Source: Pseudomonadota bacterium
GTDB taxonomy: Bacteria; Pseudomonadota; Gammaproteobacteria; Acidiferrobacterales; Acidiferrobacteraceae
Length of the DNA stretch: 42,898 nt
NCBI GenBank assembly: GCA_021819125.1
Contig: JAKARW010000012.1
Coordinates: forward strand, 1 to 42,898
Reading direction: 5' to 3'
The position numbers were made by a program, and so were the translations under genes. The notes beneath the pieces are model-generated. The model searched no databases, had not been told where the DNA came from, and saw only the letters and a program-made list of their open reading frames with translations. Position 1 is the first letter of the stretch; the number at the start of each line of letters is the position of its first letter. Positions 17,159 through 27,673 of this stretch are shown in pieces.

Positions 17159-17917
17159 ATGAAGACGACCGATCAGAGTCCAGTCACAGGAGGTCTTCCC
17201 GCCCATGTCGCGGTGATCATGGACGGTAACGGCCGTTGGGCCAAGGCCCGCGGGCAGGCCCGCATCCAGGGACACCGTAAGGGCGTGGAGATGGTCCGCG
17301 AACTGGTGGCGGCGTGTGCCGAGAAAGGCATCAAGGCGGTCACGCTGTTTGCCTTCAGCAGCGAGAACTGGCGCCGGCCGCGGCTCGAGGTCCGTTTGTT
17401 GCGTCAACTGTTTTTGCTGGCGCTGGAGCGCGAGATCGTAAAGCTTCATGACAACGACATCCAGTTTCGTGTCATCGGCGACATTACCGCCTTCGGACCG
17501 GATATTGTGCGCCGCGTGCGAGACGCCGAGGCCTTGACCGCCGGCAATGGCCGGTTGCGTCTTACGATCGCCGCGAACTATGGGGGGCGGTGGGATATCG
17601 CCCAGGCGTGCGCGCGGGTCGCCGAGGAGGTACGTTGCGGCAGGCTGTCGCCAAGTGACATAAGCCCCGAGACCCTGGAGCCCCATCTCAGCATGGCCGG
17701 CGTCCCGGAGCCGGATCTCTTCATCCGCACCGGCGGCGAACAGCGCATCAGCAATTTTCTGCTCTGGCAGCTTGCCTATACGGAGCTTTATTTCACACCC
17801 GTGCTGTGGCCCGACTTCGACCGTAAGCAGTTTGATGTGGCCCTGGAGTCCTTTGCCGCGCGCCAGCGGCGGTTCGGGCGCACGGGGGATCAGGTCGAGG
17901 CGGCGTGGCGTGCTTAA
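17159..17917 (+). CDS. uppS: undecaprenyl diphosphate synthase
   Basis: This cis-prenyltransferase adds eight isopentenyl units to farnesyl diphosphate, making the C55 carrier for peptidoglycan and O-antigen synthesis. The 252-residue protein (E. coli 253) has HVAVIMDGNGRWAKARG with the catalytic D22, LFAFSSENWRRP, the NYGGRWDI motif, and the C-terminal PEPDLFIRTGGEQRISNFLLWQ stretch (in part). The ATG at 17159 matches the family start but lacks an SD and follows frr by 33 bp. It overlaps cdsA by 8 nt. Confidence 0.97.
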   Translation: MKTTDQSPVTGGLPAHVAVIMDGNGRWAKARGQARIQGHRKGVEMVRELVAACAEKGIKAVTLFAFSSENWRRPRLEVRLLRQLFLLALEREIVKLHDNDIQFRVIGDITAFGPDIVRRVRDAEALTAGNGRLRLTIAANYGGRWDIAQACARVAEEVRCGRLSPSDISPETLEPHLSMAGVPEPDLFIRTGGEQRISNFLLWQLAYTELYFTPVLWPDFDRKQFDVALESFAARQRRFGRTGDQVEAAWRA

Positions 17918-18716
17918 GGAGCGCCTGCTGACGGCGCTTTTGGCGGGCGTCGCGCTGCTCGCCGGTCTATGGTTTCTGGACACCGCCGGGGTCGGGGTGT
18001 TGTTGGGGGTCGTCACGCTGCTTGCGGCCTACGAGTGGTCGGGACTTACGACGCGGCGGCCGTCGGCGCGGTTGGCGTTTCCGGCGCTCGCCGCGCTCTT
18101 CGGGTGGGCGAGCCTTTTGCTACCGCTTTCGGTGGTGATGGCGGTGGCGATCATTTGGTGGCTCTGGGCCGCAGGCGAGGTCTTTTGGTTTTGTGATCGG
18201 GTAAGCCCGGTGTGGCGCTATGCCGAGGTCAAGTACCTGTCGGGCCTTCTGATACTGGTGCCGGCGTGGCGCGGATGTCTGGCGCTAAAGGCCCAGGACC
18301 CCTTGCGCCCGGTGCTTTTGATCTGGCTTTTGGCCATGGTATGGGCGGCCGACAGCGTGGCCTATTTCGCGGGGCGCGCCTTTGGGCGTCGTCGCCTGGC
18401 CCCGCGCGTAAGTCCCGGCAAGACTGTGGAGGGCGCGCTGGCCGGGATCGCGGGGGCAGCGATCATCGGCGGTATCGGCGCCTCATGGCTTGGGATTTCG
18501 GAGCTCGGTACGGGTGGCGGCGCGCTGTTGGGGGCGGCGGTCGCCATGGCCTCGATCGTAGGCGACTTGCTTGAGAGCAAGGCCAAGCGGCTGGTCGCCG
18601 TCAAGGACTCGGGCCGTCTGCTGCCCGGCCACGGTGGTATCCTGGATCGTATCGATGCCTTGACGGCGGCGGTGCCGTTATTCGTGTGGACCATGCGCTA
18701 CCTGGGGGTTCGATGA
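17910..18716 (+). CDS. cdsA: phosphatidate cytidylyltransferase
   Basis: CdsA is an inner-membrane enzyme making CDP-diacylglycerol from phosphatidic acid and CTP, the branch point of phospholipid synthesis. The 268-residue protein (E. coli 285) has about seven to eight hydrophobic segments and the CDS signature near the C-terminus: [20 protein letters not shown] followed by [11 protein letters not shown]. Other family marks are [20 protein letters not shown] and SPGKTVEG. The start is GTG at 17910, overlapping the uppS stop (GTGCTTAA); longer in-frame starts lie inside uppS and are rejected. Confidence 0.96.
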   Translation: MLKERLLTALLAGVALLAGLWFLDTAGVGVLLGVVTLLAAYEWSGLTTRRPSARLAFPALAALFGWASLLLPLSVVMAVAIIWWLWAAGEVFWFCDRVSPVWRYAEVKYLSGLLILVPAWRGCLALKAQDPLRPVLLIWLLAMVWAADSVAYFAGRAFGRRRLAPRVSPGKTVEGALAGIAGAAIIGGIGASWLGISELGTGGGALLGAAVAMASIVGDLLESKAKRLVAVKDSGRLLPGHGGILDRIDALTAAVPLFVWTMRYLGVR

Positions 18717-19936
18717 GGCAGGAAGGGCATCCGGGGCGTGAAGTCGTCCAGGGGCTTGCGGTATTGGGGGCTACGGGCTCCATTGGGGTCAGCACCCTGA
18801 AGGTGGCGGAGCTCCATCCGGAGCGTTTCCGGGTGGTGGCCTTGAGTGCCTATGAGCGTGCCGAGGAGCTACGCGCACTGTGCCAGGCGTGGCGCCCGGC
18901 GTTGGCCGCCATTCATGCCCCGGAAGCGGCGCGCAGGCTGACCCAGTCGCTGGCGGGGGTCGGTACCGAAGTGCTCGCGGGACCCGCGGCGCTCGAGCGC
19001 ATCGTCTGTGATCCGCGCGTGACCACCGTCGTGTGCGGCATTGTCGGGGCCGCCGGATTGAAGTCGGCATGGGCGGCGGTGGCGGCCGGCAAGCGCGTCT
19101 TGTTTGCGAACAAAGAGCCGCTGGTCATGTCCGGCCACCTGCTCATGGCGCTCGCGCGTAGCAGTGGTGCGCAGCTTTTGCCGCTTGATAGCGAGCATAA
19201 CGCGATCTTTCAATGCCTGCCGCAGCCGCGCGCGGGACTGGCCGAGGCCGGGGTGCGGCGCATCGTGCTCACCTGTTCGGGTGGCCCGTTCCGCAATACC
19301 CCGGCAAGCGAGTTTGCGACCATAACCCCCGAGCAGGCCTGCGCCCATCCACGCTGGAGCATGGGCCGCAAGATCTCGGTGGATTCGGCGACTCTGATGA
19401 ACAAGGGCCTGGAGTTGATTGAGGCCTGTCGGCTGTTTGAGGCCACGCCCGAGCAGGTGGACATCGTGATCCACCCGCAAAGCATCATCCATTCGTTGGT
19501 CGAGTATGTGGATGGGTCCACGCTTGCGCAGCTTGGCAATCCCGACATGCGCACCCCCATTGCCCATGCCCTGGCGTTTCCCGAGCGCATCGAGGCCGGG
19601 GTCGCGCGCCTCGATCTCGCGACCATGGGCCGACTGGAGTTCGAGGCCCCAGACGAGGAGCGTTTCCCGTGTCTTAGGCTTGCGCGCGCCGCGGCGGTGG
19701 CCGGCGCGAGCGCCCCCACGGTATTAAATGCCGCAAACGAGATCGCGGTGGAGGCCTTTCTTTCGCGCGCGCTGCCCTTTGCCGCCATCCCCCGGGTCAT
19801 CGAGTCGGTCTTGGAGGCGCGACCGGTGGTGCCGGTGGAGAGCATAGAGGCCATACTGGAAGAGGATCGGATGGCGCGTGAGTATGCCCGCCGGGTCGTC
19901 GGTGGCCATCGCGCGAAGGGGGCTGCGGCATGTTGA
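18713..19936 (+). CDS. dxr: 1-deoxy-D-xylulose-5-phosphate reductoisomerase
   Basis: Dxr catalyses the second step of the MEP isoprenoid pathway, using NADPH and a divalent metal. The 407-residue protein (E. coli 398) has the NADPH loop GATGSIG (19-25), the [11 protein letters not shown] segment, the metal/substrate site [14 protein letters not shown], the loop [24 protein letters not shown] and [14 protein letters not shown]. The ATG at 18713 overlaps the cdsA stop (ATGA) and is preferred to a GTG nine codons upstream. Together with uppS it supplies the polyprenyl carrier. It overlaps rseP by 7 nt. Confidence 0.97.
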   Translation: MRQEGHPGREVVQGLAVLGATGSIGVSTLKVAELHPERFRVVALSAYERAEELRALCQAWRPALAAIHAPEAARRLTQSLAGVGTEVLAGPAALERIVCDPRVTTVVCGIVGAAGLKSAWAAVAAGKRVLFANKEPLVMSGHLLMALARSSGAQLLPLDSEHNAIFQCLPQPRAGLAEAGVRRIVLTCSGGPFRNTPASEFATITPEQACAHPRWSMGRKISVDSATLMNKGLELIEACRLFEATPEQVDIVIHPQSIIHSLVEYVDGSTLAQLGNPDMRTPIAHALAFPERIEAGVARLDLATMGRLEFEAPDEERFPCLRLARAAAVAGASAPTVLNAANEIAVEAFLSRALPFAAIPRVIESVLEARPVVPVESIEAILEEDRMAREYARRVVGGHRAKGAAAC

Positions 19937-21297
19937 TGGAGATCGGCTACAGCCTGCTTGGTTTCGTGCTCGCGATCGGCATCCTGATCGTGGTGCACGA
20001 GTTTGGGCACTATATCGTGGCGCGCAGTCTCGGGGTCAAGGTGTTGCGGTTTTCCGTAGGGTTCGGGAAACCGCTCATCCTGCGCCGCGCCGGCCGCGAC
20101 GCCACCGAGTATGTGCTGGCGGCGGTGCCGCTCGGCGGTTATGTGAAGATGCTAGACGAGAACGAAGGCGAGGTGGCGGTAGCCGAGCGTCATCGGGCAT
20201 TCAATCGTCAGGCCATCTGGAAACGGACGGCCATTGTGCTGGCCGGGCCCGGATTCAATTTCCTGTTCGCGATCCTGGCCTACTGGGTGGTGTTCATGAC
20301 CGGCGTGCCCGGCCTAAAGCCCATCATCGGCAAGGTCGCGGCGCACTCGCCGGCGCAGGCCGCGGGCCTGCGGGCCGGAGATCTGATCACGCGCATCAAC
20401 GGCCGACGTGTGCAGAGCCTTGGACAAGACCGGCTCTATCTCTTTCAAGAGGCCCTGGAACACGCTAAGGTGCATGTGCAGGTCCTGACCAAGGGGGGCC
20501 ACAAGCGTCTTTTGACCCTGGATCTGCGTCACATCCATGCGCGCGCCCTGAGCCAGGGGCATTTGGGCGCGGTGCTCGGGATCAGCGGCTGGCAGCCGCC
20601 CCTTGTGCCGCGCATCGCCGAGGTCGAGGCGCACCAGCCCGCCGCCCGCGGTGGACTACAGGTGGGCGATCTCGTTACGCGTATCGACGGACAGGTTATC
20701 GCCAGTTGGACGCAGGTGGCACGCATCGTGCGCGCGCACCCGTTGCAGCCTTTGCGCTTTGACGTTCGCCATCATGGGCGGACGCAGCAATTGATCATCA
20801 CGCCAAAAGCCGTTAAGGTGGGAGCCCGGCGCATAGGCTTGATCGGCGCCGGCATCCGCGTTCCGGCGTTACCGCCGGATTTGCGTGTCGTGGTGCGGTT
20901 TGGTCCGGTGGCGGCGCTCGGGGCGGCCTTGAAGGACACTTGGCTCATGAGTCGCCTGACAGTCGAGATGCTCGGCAAGATGTTGATGCTCGAGGTCTCG
21001 CCTAAGAGCATCAGCGGTCCGATCACGATCGCGCAGTACGCCGGTTACTCGGTGCAGGTGGGATTCACAAGTTTCCTGATGTTTCTCGGGGTCGTCAGCA
21101 TCAGTCTCGGGGTTTTGAATCTGATGCCGGTGCCGATCCTCGATGGGGGCCACGTGTTGTTCTATCTGCTTGAGTGGGTCAAGGGAGGACCCATCTCGGA
21201 GCAGGCGATCGGGTGGGGACAACGGGTCGGCATGACCTTGCTGTTGGGTCTCATGGTGCTCGCCTTCTATAACGACATTACACGCATTCTGGGATAA
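19930..21297 (+). CDS. rseP: RIP metalloprotease RseP (site-2 protease)
   Basis: RseP is an inner-membrane zinc protease that performs intramembrane cleavage of RseA in the sigma-E envelope stress response and clears signal peptides. The 455-residue protein (E. coli 450) has the active site [11 protein letters not shown] with HEFGH at 23-27, the GFGKPL beta-hairpin region, two periplasmic PDZ domains (roughly 105-190 and 205-290), and the second metal site [12 protein letters not shown] near residue 400. Four transmembrane segments fit the family. The start ATG at 19930 overlaps dxr; a second in-frame ATG at 19936 is possible. rpoE and rseA are not in the window. Confidence 0.97.
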   Translation: MLMEIGYSLLGFVLAIGILIVVHEFGHYIVARSLGVKVLRFSVGFGKPLILRRAGRDATEYVLAAVPLGGYVKMLDENEGEVAVAERHRAFNRQAIWKRTAIVLAGPGFNFLFAILAYWVVFMTGVPGLKPIIGKVAAHSPAQAAGLRAGDLITRINGRRVQSLGQDRLYLFQEALEHAKVHVQVLTKGGHKRLLTLDLRHIHARALSQGHLGAVLGISGWQPPLVPRIAEVEAHQPAARGGLQVGDLVTRIDGQVIASWTQVARIVRAHPLQPLRFDVRHHGRTQQLIITPKAVKVGARRIGLIGAGIRVPALPPDLRVVVRFGPVAALGAALKDTWLMSRLTVEMLGKMLMLEVSPKSISGPITIAQYAGYSVQVGFTSFLMFLGVVSISLGVLNLMPVPILDGGHVLFYLLEWVKGGPISEQAIGWGQRVGMTLLLGLMVLAFYNDITRILG

Positions 21298-21319
21298 GTA
21301 GCGAGGCGGGCTTCAAGCA

Positions 21320-23611
21320 ATGAAAAAATGGTTGACGGCGCTCTGTTTGGCGGGCGCGCTCATGGGAACGGCCCAGGCCGCCCCCTTCGTGATCTCTCAT
21401 ATCAAAGTCACGGGCCTAAAGCGCATTTCACGCGCCACGGTCATGACGTATCTCCCGTTGCGGGTCGGTGAGACCCTCACCGGGGCGCGCGCCGAGCGCG
21501 CCATCCAGGCACTCTTTAAGACCGGATTCTTCCGCGATGTGAAGTTGATGGAGCAGGGCCATACGCTGATCGTGGCGGTGAGCGAGCGTCCGGCGATCGC
21601 GCTCATCACGATCAAGGGCACGCATGTCATAAAGCCAAAGAAGCTCCTGAAATCGCTGGCACAGATGGGATTTGCCAAGGGGCGGGTGTTCAACCGCGCA
21701 CTTTTGCATGAAACCAAGCAGGCGTTGCGGCGCCAGTACTTTAATCGCGGGTATTACGCCGCGCGCGTAGTCACGACCGTAAAGCCCTTGCCGCGTGACC
21801 GGGTCGCCGTGGCGATCGCGGTGACCGAGGGCAAGATTGCGCGGATCAAACAGATTACCATCGTCGGCAATCATCGCTTCAAGGAGAGCCGACTTCTCGG
21901 CCGTTTTAAGTTGGGCCCCCCGAACCTCTTTAGCTTTTTTAGCGGCAATGACCGATATTCGCGTCAAAAGCTCGAGGCCGACCTCGAGAATCTGGAGAAT
22001 TTCTACTTAAATCGCGGATATCTGCGATTCCGGCTGCTCTCGACGGTGGTGGCGATCACGCCCGACAAGGACTGGATCTATGTGACCGAGAATGTGCACG
22101 AGGGCCATGTCTACCGCATCTCGCATTATCGCTTCGCCGGGCGCGAGGTGTTGAAGCCCGCGACGCTCGCGCACCTCATGCGCTTAAAGCCAGGACAGGT
22201 CTTTTCGCGCGAGCGCATCACCAAGGGCACGCGCCGTATCATCGGCAAGCTCGGCAACCGCGGTTATGCCTTCGCCAATGTGCGCGTCGTGCCGGCGGTG
22301 GATCGCAAGAACCACACAATCGCGCTTACGCTGTTTGTGGAACCGGGTCAGCGCGTATATGTGCGGCGGATCCGGTTCTTTGGAAATACCGTCACCCAAG
22401 ACGCGGTATTGCGCCGCACCATGCGCCAATACGAGGGCGCGTGGTTTTCGGCAAAGCGCATCAAGCAGTCGGAGACGCTCCTGAGACGGCTCGGCTTTTT
22501 CAACAATGTGCGCGTTACCACGCCGCCGGTTCCAGGGCACCCCAACGAGGTCGATGTCGATGTGCACGTCAAGGAGCGTCCGACCGGGAGCATCGTGGCC
22601 GGCCTTGGCTACTCGGACCTCTACGGTATCTTCATCAATGGTTCCGTGACTTATCAGGATTTGCTTGGGACCGGCAAGGAGATCTCGGTGACCGCCGATA
22701 CGTCGGTGGCCTACAAGGACATCAACCTGACCTACGTGAACCCGTATTACACGAGCTCCGGGATCAGTCGTGGATTCAACATCTATGACAGCTCGTTTAA
22801 TGCCGCAGCCGCTTATACCGCGGCCTATAACGAAAGCACGGTCGGGGCGGGGGTGTTCTACGGGATACCGATCGGCGTCAACCGGACGATCAACATCGGT
22901 CTGGCCGCCGAACGGGACGATATCACCGTCAACTCCACCAGTGCCTATGTAGCCCAGCAGTTCGTGGCCCATCATGGGTCGATCAACGACATCCTCAAGG
23001 CGACCTTCGGCTGGTCACGTAACACCTTGAACAACGCCATCTTCCCGACGAGCGGGACCTATCAGCAATTGAGCGGGGAAATCGGGTTGCCAGGCGGCAG
23101 CCTTGAATACTATCGCCTGTCCTACTTGGCGAGCGTGTTTTTCCCGTTCGGGCGCCAGTACAGCTTGAAGTTGAGCAACGAGTGGAGCTACGGTAATGGG
23201 TACGGAAATACGCATAGCCTGCCGTTTTTCAAGAACTTTTATGCAGGCGGCGCCAATTCCGTGCGCGGTTATCAGAATGAATCGCTGGGACCGCGCGATA
23301 TCCTGCCGCCTTACGATCCGATCGGTGGCAACAAACGGGTGCTGGCGAGCGCGGAGTTCTTTTTCCCGGTACCTGGCACCAGTGTGCATAACCGCTCCAT
23401 GCGTCTGTCGACATTCATAGACGCAGGTCAGGTCTATGGCCCGGGCCAGCGTATCCAGTTTAGCCAGATCCGTACGTCGTTTGGCATAGCCTTCGACTGG
23501 TTCTCGCCGATCGCGCCGCTTAGCATCAGCATTGCCCGACCGCTGAACGCCCGGCCGGGCGACCAGACGCGCGCCGTGCAGTTTACTTTGGGCACTCTCT
23601 TCATGTACTAG
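21320..23611 (+). CDS. bamA: outer membrane protein assembly factor BamA
   Basis: BamA is the central Omp85 component of the BAM complex, which folds beta-barrel proteins into the outer membrane. The 763-residue protein (E. coli 810) has a signal peptide ([20 protein letters not shown], cleavage near 21), five POTRA repeats covering about 22-425, and a 16-strand barrel. The conserved loop 6 motif reads [13 protein letters not shown], with the near-universal VRG(F/Y). The C-terminus ends in FTLGTLFMY, so the last residue is Tyr rather than Phe or Trp. It follows rseP by 22 bp as in other gammaproteobacteria. The next gene is lpxD, not skp. Confidence 0.97.
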   Translation: MKKWLTALCLAGALMGTAQAAPFVISHIKVTGLKRISRATVMTYLPLRVGETLTGARAERAIQALFKTGFFRDVKLMEQGHTLIVAVSERPAIALITIKGTHVIKPKKLLKSLAQMGFAKGRVFNRALLHETKQALRRQYFNRGYYAARVVTTVKPLPRDRVAVAIAVTEGKIARIKQITIVGNHRFKESRLLGRFKLGPPNLFSFFSGNDRYSRQKLEADLENLENFYLNRGYLRFRLLSTVVAITPDKDWIYVTENVHEGHVYRISHYRFAGREVLKPATLAHLMRLKPGQVFSRERITKGTRRIIGKLGNRGYAFANVRVVPAVDRKNHTIALTLFVEPGQRVYVRRIRFFGNTVTQDAVLRRTMRQYEGAWFSAKRIKQSETLLRRLGFFNNVRVTTPPVPGHPNEVDVDVHVKERPTGSIVAGLGYSDLYGIFINGSVTYQDLLGTGKEISVTADTSVAYKDINLTYVNPYYTSSGISRGFNIYDSSFNAAAAYTAAYNESTVGAGVFYGIPIGVNRTINIGLAAERDDITVNSTSAYVAQQFVAHHGSINDILKATFGWSRNTLNNAIFPTSGTYQQLSGEIGLPGGSLEYYRLSYLASVFFPFGRQYSLKLSNEWSYGNGYGNTHSLPFFKNFYAGGANSVRGYQNESLGPRDILPPYDPIGGNKRVLASAEFFFPVPGTSVHNRSMRLSTFIDAGQVYGPGQRIQFSQIRTSFGIAFDWFSPIAPLSISIARPLNARPGDQTRAVQFTLGTLFMY

Positions 23612-23681
23612 CGGGAAGCGGCGCCAGTGGCTAGGCTTCGAGACGAGAAGGCGGGCGGAGGCGGGCGCGACCCGGACAGAC

Positions 23682-24722
23682 ATGGCGTATACATTGCGGG
23701 AATTGGCAGACGCAGCTCAGGTGACGCTGCGCGGGCAGGGGGAGATCGAAATCGACGGCGTGGCGCCACTGACCCACGCCGGTCCAAGGCACGTGGCTTA
23801 CTGCGCCTCGGCGCGCTATCGCGCGCTCATTTCGGAAAGCCGCGCGGGCGCGCTCATTCTCCACCCCGAGGACAGCGACGTGTTCCCGGGGAACGCCCTT
23901 TTGTGCGATGATCCGCGGGTCGCCTTCGCGCGCATCGCCCGCCTGCTCCATCCTCCGGGTCCTATTCAGCCGGGCCGTCATCCGAGCGCCGTCATTCACG
24001 AAAGTGCGCGCGTGGCCGACAGCGCGAGCATAGGGCCGCAGGCGGTGATCGAGGCGCATGCGTGCATCGGGCATCACGCGCTGGTAGGCGCCGGGGCGGT
24101 CGTGGGTGAGCGCAGCGTCATAGGCGCGGACACACGCATCGAGGCGCGTGTTGTGATCATGCACGATTGCGTGATAGGCGAGCGGTGCGTGATATCGCCG
24201 GGGGCGGTGATAGGCGGCGAAGGGTTCGGTTATGTGCGCGAGGCCGATGGGCGCTGGCTTAAGGTGCCGCAGCTCGGACGCGTGATCATAGGCAGTGATG
24301 TGGACATCGGGGCGAACACGACCATAGATCGTGGCGCGCTGGGAGATACCGTGATTGCAGACGGCGTGAAGCTCGATAACCTGATCCAGATCGCCCATAA
24401 CGTGAAGGTCGGCGAGCACACGGCCATGGCCGGATGCGTCGGTGTCGCGGGCAGCGCGGTCATCGGAAAGCGTTGTCTCATAGCCGGCGGATCGGGAATC
24501 ATGGGCCATATTACGGTCGGCGACGATGTCGAGGTGACGGCGATGTCTTTTCTTAAGGGTTCGGTGGACGGGCCGGGGCGTTATTCGTCGAGTCTGCCGG
24601 CGGCCGAAGCCGACGTGTGGGCGCGCAATCTCGGGCGTTTTCGTCATCTGGATGAATTGGCACGGCGCCTGCGCCGCGTCGAGCAAACAATAAAGCAGAT
24701 CCTGTCAGGGGGAAAACATTGA
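23682..24722 (+). CDS. lpxD: UDP-3-O-(3-hydroxyacyl)glucosamine N-acyltransferase
   Basis: LpxD adds the N-linked 3-hydroxyacyl chain in the third step of lipid A synthesis. The 346-residue protein (E. coli 341) has an N-terminal uridine-binding domain (about 1-100), a left-handed beta-helix built from hexapeptide repeats (about 105-310), and a C-terminal helix. The likely catalytic His is H239 in [15 protein letters not shown], at the same number as in E. coli. GGEGFGY (178-184) is also conserved. The ATG at 23682 gives the usual MAYTLRELA start. It is separated from bamA by 70 bp of non-coding sequence. The stop overlaps the fabZ start (TTGA). Confidence 0.97.
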   Translation: MAYTLRELADAAQVTLRGQGEIEIDGVAPLTHAGPRHVAYCASARYRALISESRAGALILHPEDSDVFPGNALLCDDPRVAFARIARLLHPPGPIQPGRHPSAVIHESARVADSASIGPQAVIEAHACIGHHALVGAGAVVGERSVIGADTRIEARVVIMHDCVIGERCVISPGAVIGGEGFGYVREADGRWLKVPQLGRVIIGSDVDIGANTTIDRGALGDTVIADGVKLDNLIQIAHNVKVGEHTAMAGCVGVAGSAVIGKRCLIAGGSGIMGHITVGDDVEVTAMSFLKGSVDGPGRYSSSLPAAEADVWARNLGRFRHLDELARRLRRVEQTIKQILSGGKH

Positions 24723-25165
24723 ATACGTTGGACATTCAAGAGGTCTTGAGGCATCTCCCGCACCGCTACCCCTTTCTCTTGGTCGACCGGGTCCTAGACT
24801 ACGTCCCCAATGAGTCGCTGGTGGCGATCAAAAATGTCACGATCAACGAGCCGTTCTTTCAGGGGCATTTTCCTGAGTATCCCGTCATGCCCGGCGTGTT
24901 GGTGATCGAGGCGATGGCGCAGGCGTGCGCCATCCTGTCATTCAAGACCTTGGGAAAAATGCCCTCCGACGGCGGCATCTACCTGTTTGTGGGGATCGAT
25001 AAGGCGCGCTTCAAACGCCAGGTGGGCCCAGGCGATCAGCTGCGAATGGATGTCAAGCTTACGCGCAAGATGCAAAGCATCTGGCGTTTCGAGGCGACCG
25101 CTACGGTCGATGGCGCGGTGTGCTCGACCGCCGAGCTCATGTGCACCTACAAGGAGATGGCATGA
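24719..25165 (+). CDS. fabZ: 3-hydroxyacyl-ACP dehydratase FabZ
   Basis: FabZ dehydrates 3-hydroxyacyl-ACP in fatty acid elongation and competes with LpxA/LpxD for the same acyl-ACP pool, which may explain the fixed linkage. The 148-residue hot-dog-fold protein (E. coli 151) has [13 protein letters not shown], the catalytic H50 in [13 protein letters not shown] and E64 in VIEAMAQ. The start is TTG at 24719, overlapping the lpxD stop by 4 nt, with GGGGGAAAA upstream. The stop overlaps the lpxA start (ATGA). Confidence 0.97.
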   Translation: MNTLDIQEVLRHLPHRYPFLLVDRVLDYVPNESLVAIKNVTINEPFFQGHFPEYPVMPGVLVIEAMAQACAILSFKTLGKMPSDGGIYLFVGIDKARFKRQVGPGDQLRMDVKLTRKMQSIWRFEATATVDGAVCSTAELMCTYKEMA

Positions 25166-25932
25166 TTCACCCCCAGGCTGTCGTCGATCCGCGAGCGGAG
25201 ATCGGCGCCGACGTGGATATCGGGCCGTTTACCGTCATAGGGCCTGAGGTGGTGATCGGGAACAAGACATGGATAGGGCCGCATGCCGTGATCCAGGGGC
25301 CGACACGGATAGGACAAAACAACAAGATCTTCCAGTTCGCATCCCTCGGAGAGGTGCCGCAAGATCTGAAGTTCGGCGGTGAGCGCACGGTGCTCGAGAT
25401 CGGCGACCGCAACGTGTTCCGGGAGTTCTGCACGGTCCATCGCGGCACCGCGGGCGGGGGCGGGGTCACGCGCATAGGCAACGATAACCTGTTCATGGCC
25501 TATGTGCACATCGCCCATGATTGCCGTATCGCCGATCATACGGTGTTTGCCAATTGCGCAAGCCTTGCCGGGCATGTGGAGATTGGCAACTACGCGGTTC
25601 TGGGGGGCTTTACCGGCATCCATCAGTTTTGCCGGGTCGGAGACCACTGCATGACGGGTGCCGCCACGGTGGCGGTGCAGGACATCCCGCCGTATGTGCT
25701 CGCGGCGGGCAATGGCGCGCGACCCTACGGGATCAATGTGACCGGCCTGCGCAGAAGGGGGTTCTCGACGGAGGGCATCCATATGCTAAAGCGCGCCTAT
25801 AAGATCCTCTACAAGTCGGGCCTTAGACTGGAGGAGGCGATCGCCCAGATCGAGGAGTTAGTGCCCGAACACCCGGAACTCGATGTCCTCGCGTGTTTCC
25901 TCAAGGTCGAGGGCCGGGGCATCATCCGATAA
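25162..25932 (+). CDS. lpxA: UDP-N-acetylglucosamine acyltransferase
   Basis: LpxA performs the first step of lipid A synthesis, transferring a 3-hydroxyacyl chain from ACP to UDP-GlcNAc. The 256-residue protein (E. coli 262) has the hexapeptide beta-helix and a C-terminal helical domain ([20 protein letters not shown]). Aligning from memory with E. coli gives the catalytic His as H119 in HIAHDC (E. coli H125). The acyl-ruler position, Gly173 in E. coli, is Ala167 here (HCMTGAATV), which may favour a somewhat shorter chain than C14. The ATG at 25162 overlaps fabZ; longer in-frame starts within fabZ are rejected. It shares one base with lpxB (TAATG). Confidence 0.97.
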   Translation: MIHPQAVVDPRAEIGADVDIGPFTVIGPEVVIGNKTWIGPHAVIQGPTRIGQNNKIFQFASLGEVPQDLKFGGERTVLEIGDRNVFREFCTVHRGTAGGGGVTRIGNDNLFMAYVHIAHDCRIADHTVFANCASLAGHVEIGNYAVLGGFTGIHQFCRVGDHCMTGAATVAVQDIPPYVLAAGNGARPYGINVTGLRRRGFSTEGIHMLKRAYKILYKSGLRLEEAIAQIEELVPEHPELDVLACFLKVEGRGIIR

Positions 25933-27104
25933 TGGTCCTGCGCGTGGGCATCGTGGCGGGCGAGGCGTCGGGCGACATGCTGGGCGCGGGTCTCATGAAG
26001 GCCATGCAGGCCGCCACGCCCTGCGCCTTCGAGGGCATATGCGGGCCGGCGATGGCAGCCGAGGGTGGCTTGAGCCAGTTTCCCATGGAGGCGCTGTCGG
26101 TCATGGGGATCTCGGAAGTGGTCGGACGCCTAAGCGAGCTTTTGCGCATCCGCCGCGATCTCATCGCTTATTTTCGCAAGGTGCGCCCGGATGTCGTGAT
26201 CGGCATCGATGCCCCGGACTTTACGCTCGCGCTCGAACGCGCGCTCCGGCGCGACGGCATTCGAACCGTGCATTATGTGAGCCCGACGGTATGGGCGTGG
26301 CGCCGCTACCGGGTGCGTACGGTGGCGGCGAGCGCCGATCGCCTGCTGACGCTGTTTCCTTTCGAGCCGGCGTATTACGCCGGGCGGGCCGACGCCGTGT
26401 TTGTCGGCCACCCGCTCGCGGATGCCATAGAGGCGCAACCATCCCCCGACAAGGCGCGTGCCGAATTGCGCCTGGACGAAGGAGAAATGGTGATCGCGCT
26501 CCTCCCTGGGAGTCGGGTAACGGAACTACGCGCCCACGCCGAGCTTTTCGTGAAGGCCGCCCAGCGCCTGGCGCTCCGTTACCCAGGCTGCCGATTCGTC
26601 GCGCCGTTTGTCAATCGCGAGACGCTTGCGATCTTCGACAAAGCCTTAACCGAACTCAAGGCCTTCGATTTGCCGATCACGCGCCTTCACGGGCATGCGC
26701 GCCTTGCCATGGCCGCCGCCGACGTGGTGCTTTTGGCCTCGGGGACCGCATCTCTTGAGGCCGCCTTGATCGGACGACCCATGGTCGTGGTGTACCGGCT
26801 CTCGCCTGTCACCTATGGGCTCGCGCGCCTGCTGTCGCGGGCCCCTTATGTGTCATTGCCCAACCTGTTGCTTGGGCGGGGCGTGGTCCCGGAGTTGCTG
26901 CAGGATGCGGCCACGGCCGACGGTCTGGTGCGTGCCGCCGAGGGTCTTTTGGAAAGTCCGGAGCGCCGATCCCAGATGACAGCGGCATTCGTGGAGTTGC
27001 GTGAACACCTGGGGCATGGCGCCAATGATCGCGCGGCCACGGCGGTCCTCGAATTGGCCGGCGCGCGTCCAAGGCCCCCTGTCATCGCGTCATGCGCATC
27101 GTAG
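25932..27104 (+). CDS. lpxB: lipid-A-disaccharide synthase
   Basis: LpxB is a GT19 glycosyltransferase that joins 2,3-diacyl-GlcN-1-P and UDP-2,3-diacyl-GlcN into the lipid A disaccharide at the inner membrane. The 390-residue protein (E. coli 382) has [41 protein letters not shown], the [13 protein letters not shown] nucleotide-sugar motif and [20 protein letters not shown]. The ATG at 25932 directly follows the lpxA stop codon with a one-base overlap. The end overlaps rnhB by 13 nt. Confidence 0.97.
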   Translation: MVLRVGIVAGEASGDMLGAGLMKAMQAATPCAFEGICGPAMAAEGGLSQFPMEALSVMGISEVVGRLSELLRIRRDLIAYFRKVRPDVVIGIDAPDFTLALERALRRDGIRTVHYVSPTVWAWRRYRVRTVAASADRLLTLFPFEPAYYAGRADAVFVGHPLADAIEAQPSPDKARAELRLDEGEMVIALLPGSRVTELRAHAELFVKAAQRLALRYPGCRFVAPFVNRETLAIFDKALTELKAFDLPITRLHGHARLAMAAADVVLLASGTASLEAALIGRPMVVVYRLSPVTYGLARLLSRAPYVSLPNLLLGRGVVPELLQDAATADGLVRAAEGLLESPERRSQMTAAFVELREHLGHGANDRAATAVLELAGARPRPPVIASCAS

Positions 27105-27661
27105 CTGGCATCGATGAGGTCGGCATGGGCCCCCTCGCCGGGCCCGTGGTGGCGGCGGCGGTGGTGTTGGGGCCGCGCCACGGGATCGTCGGCCTCAAGG
27201 ATTCCAAGCGCCTGACGGAGAGCGCGCGCGAACGTCTGGCGCGCGAGATCTACGCCCGCGCGCAGGACTGGGCGCTCGGGCGGGCCGAGGTCGCCGAGGT
27301 GGACCGCTTGAATGTCCTGCAGGCCGCCTGGCTTGCCATGCGCCGGGCGGTGGATAATCTTACGGTGACTTTGGATCTCGCTTTGGTGGATGGTCTGCAC
27401 GTGCCGGTCCTTTCGTGCCAGGCACGCGCCATCGTGCGCGGCGACGCGCGCGTGCCGGCGATCTCGGCGGCGTCGATCGTGGCCAAAGTGGCGCGCGATG
27501 CCGAGATGCGTGCCTGGGATGCGGTCTATCCTGAATACGGTTTTGCCACACATAAGGGCTATGGCACCGCCCGTCATCTGGAGGTCCTGGCGCGCCTGGG
27601 TTCGTGCCCTTTGCATCGCCTGAGTTTCGCGCCCGTGCGTAACGCCAGCCGTAGGCCCTGA
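27092..27661 (+). CDS. rnhB: ribonuclease HII
   Basis: RNase HII nicks 5' of single ribonucleotides and RNA-DNA junctions in duplex DNA. The 189-residue protein (E. coli 198) has the first catalytic Asp and Glu in [15 protein letters not shown], then [15 protein letters not shown], the Asp in LALVDGL and the fourth acidic residue in [12 protein letters not shown]. The C-terminal [14 protein letters not shown] motif is present. The near-universal GRG signature that contacts the ribonucleotide 2'-OH reads GMG here (residues 11-13), so recognition detail may differ. It overlaps lpxB by 13 nt and precedes dnaE by 12 bp. Confidence 0.95.
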   Translation: MRIVAGIDEVGMGPLAGPVVAAAVVLGPRHGIVGLKDSKRLTESARERLAREIYARAQDWALGRAEVAEVDRLNVLQAAWLAMRRAVDNLTVTLDLALVDGLHVPVLSCQARAIVRGDARVPAISAASIVAKVARDAEMRAWDAVYPEYGFATHKGYGTARHLEVLARLGSCPLHRLSFAPVRNASRRP

Positions 27662-27673
27662 AGGAGGTCGGGC

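Noticed and set aside
16313-18016. 567-codon open frame on the minus strand opposite pyrH, frr and uppS
   Set aside because: It is the antisense shadow of three unmistakable genes in high-GC DNA, with His/Arg/Gly-rich low-complexity sequence and no recognised domain.
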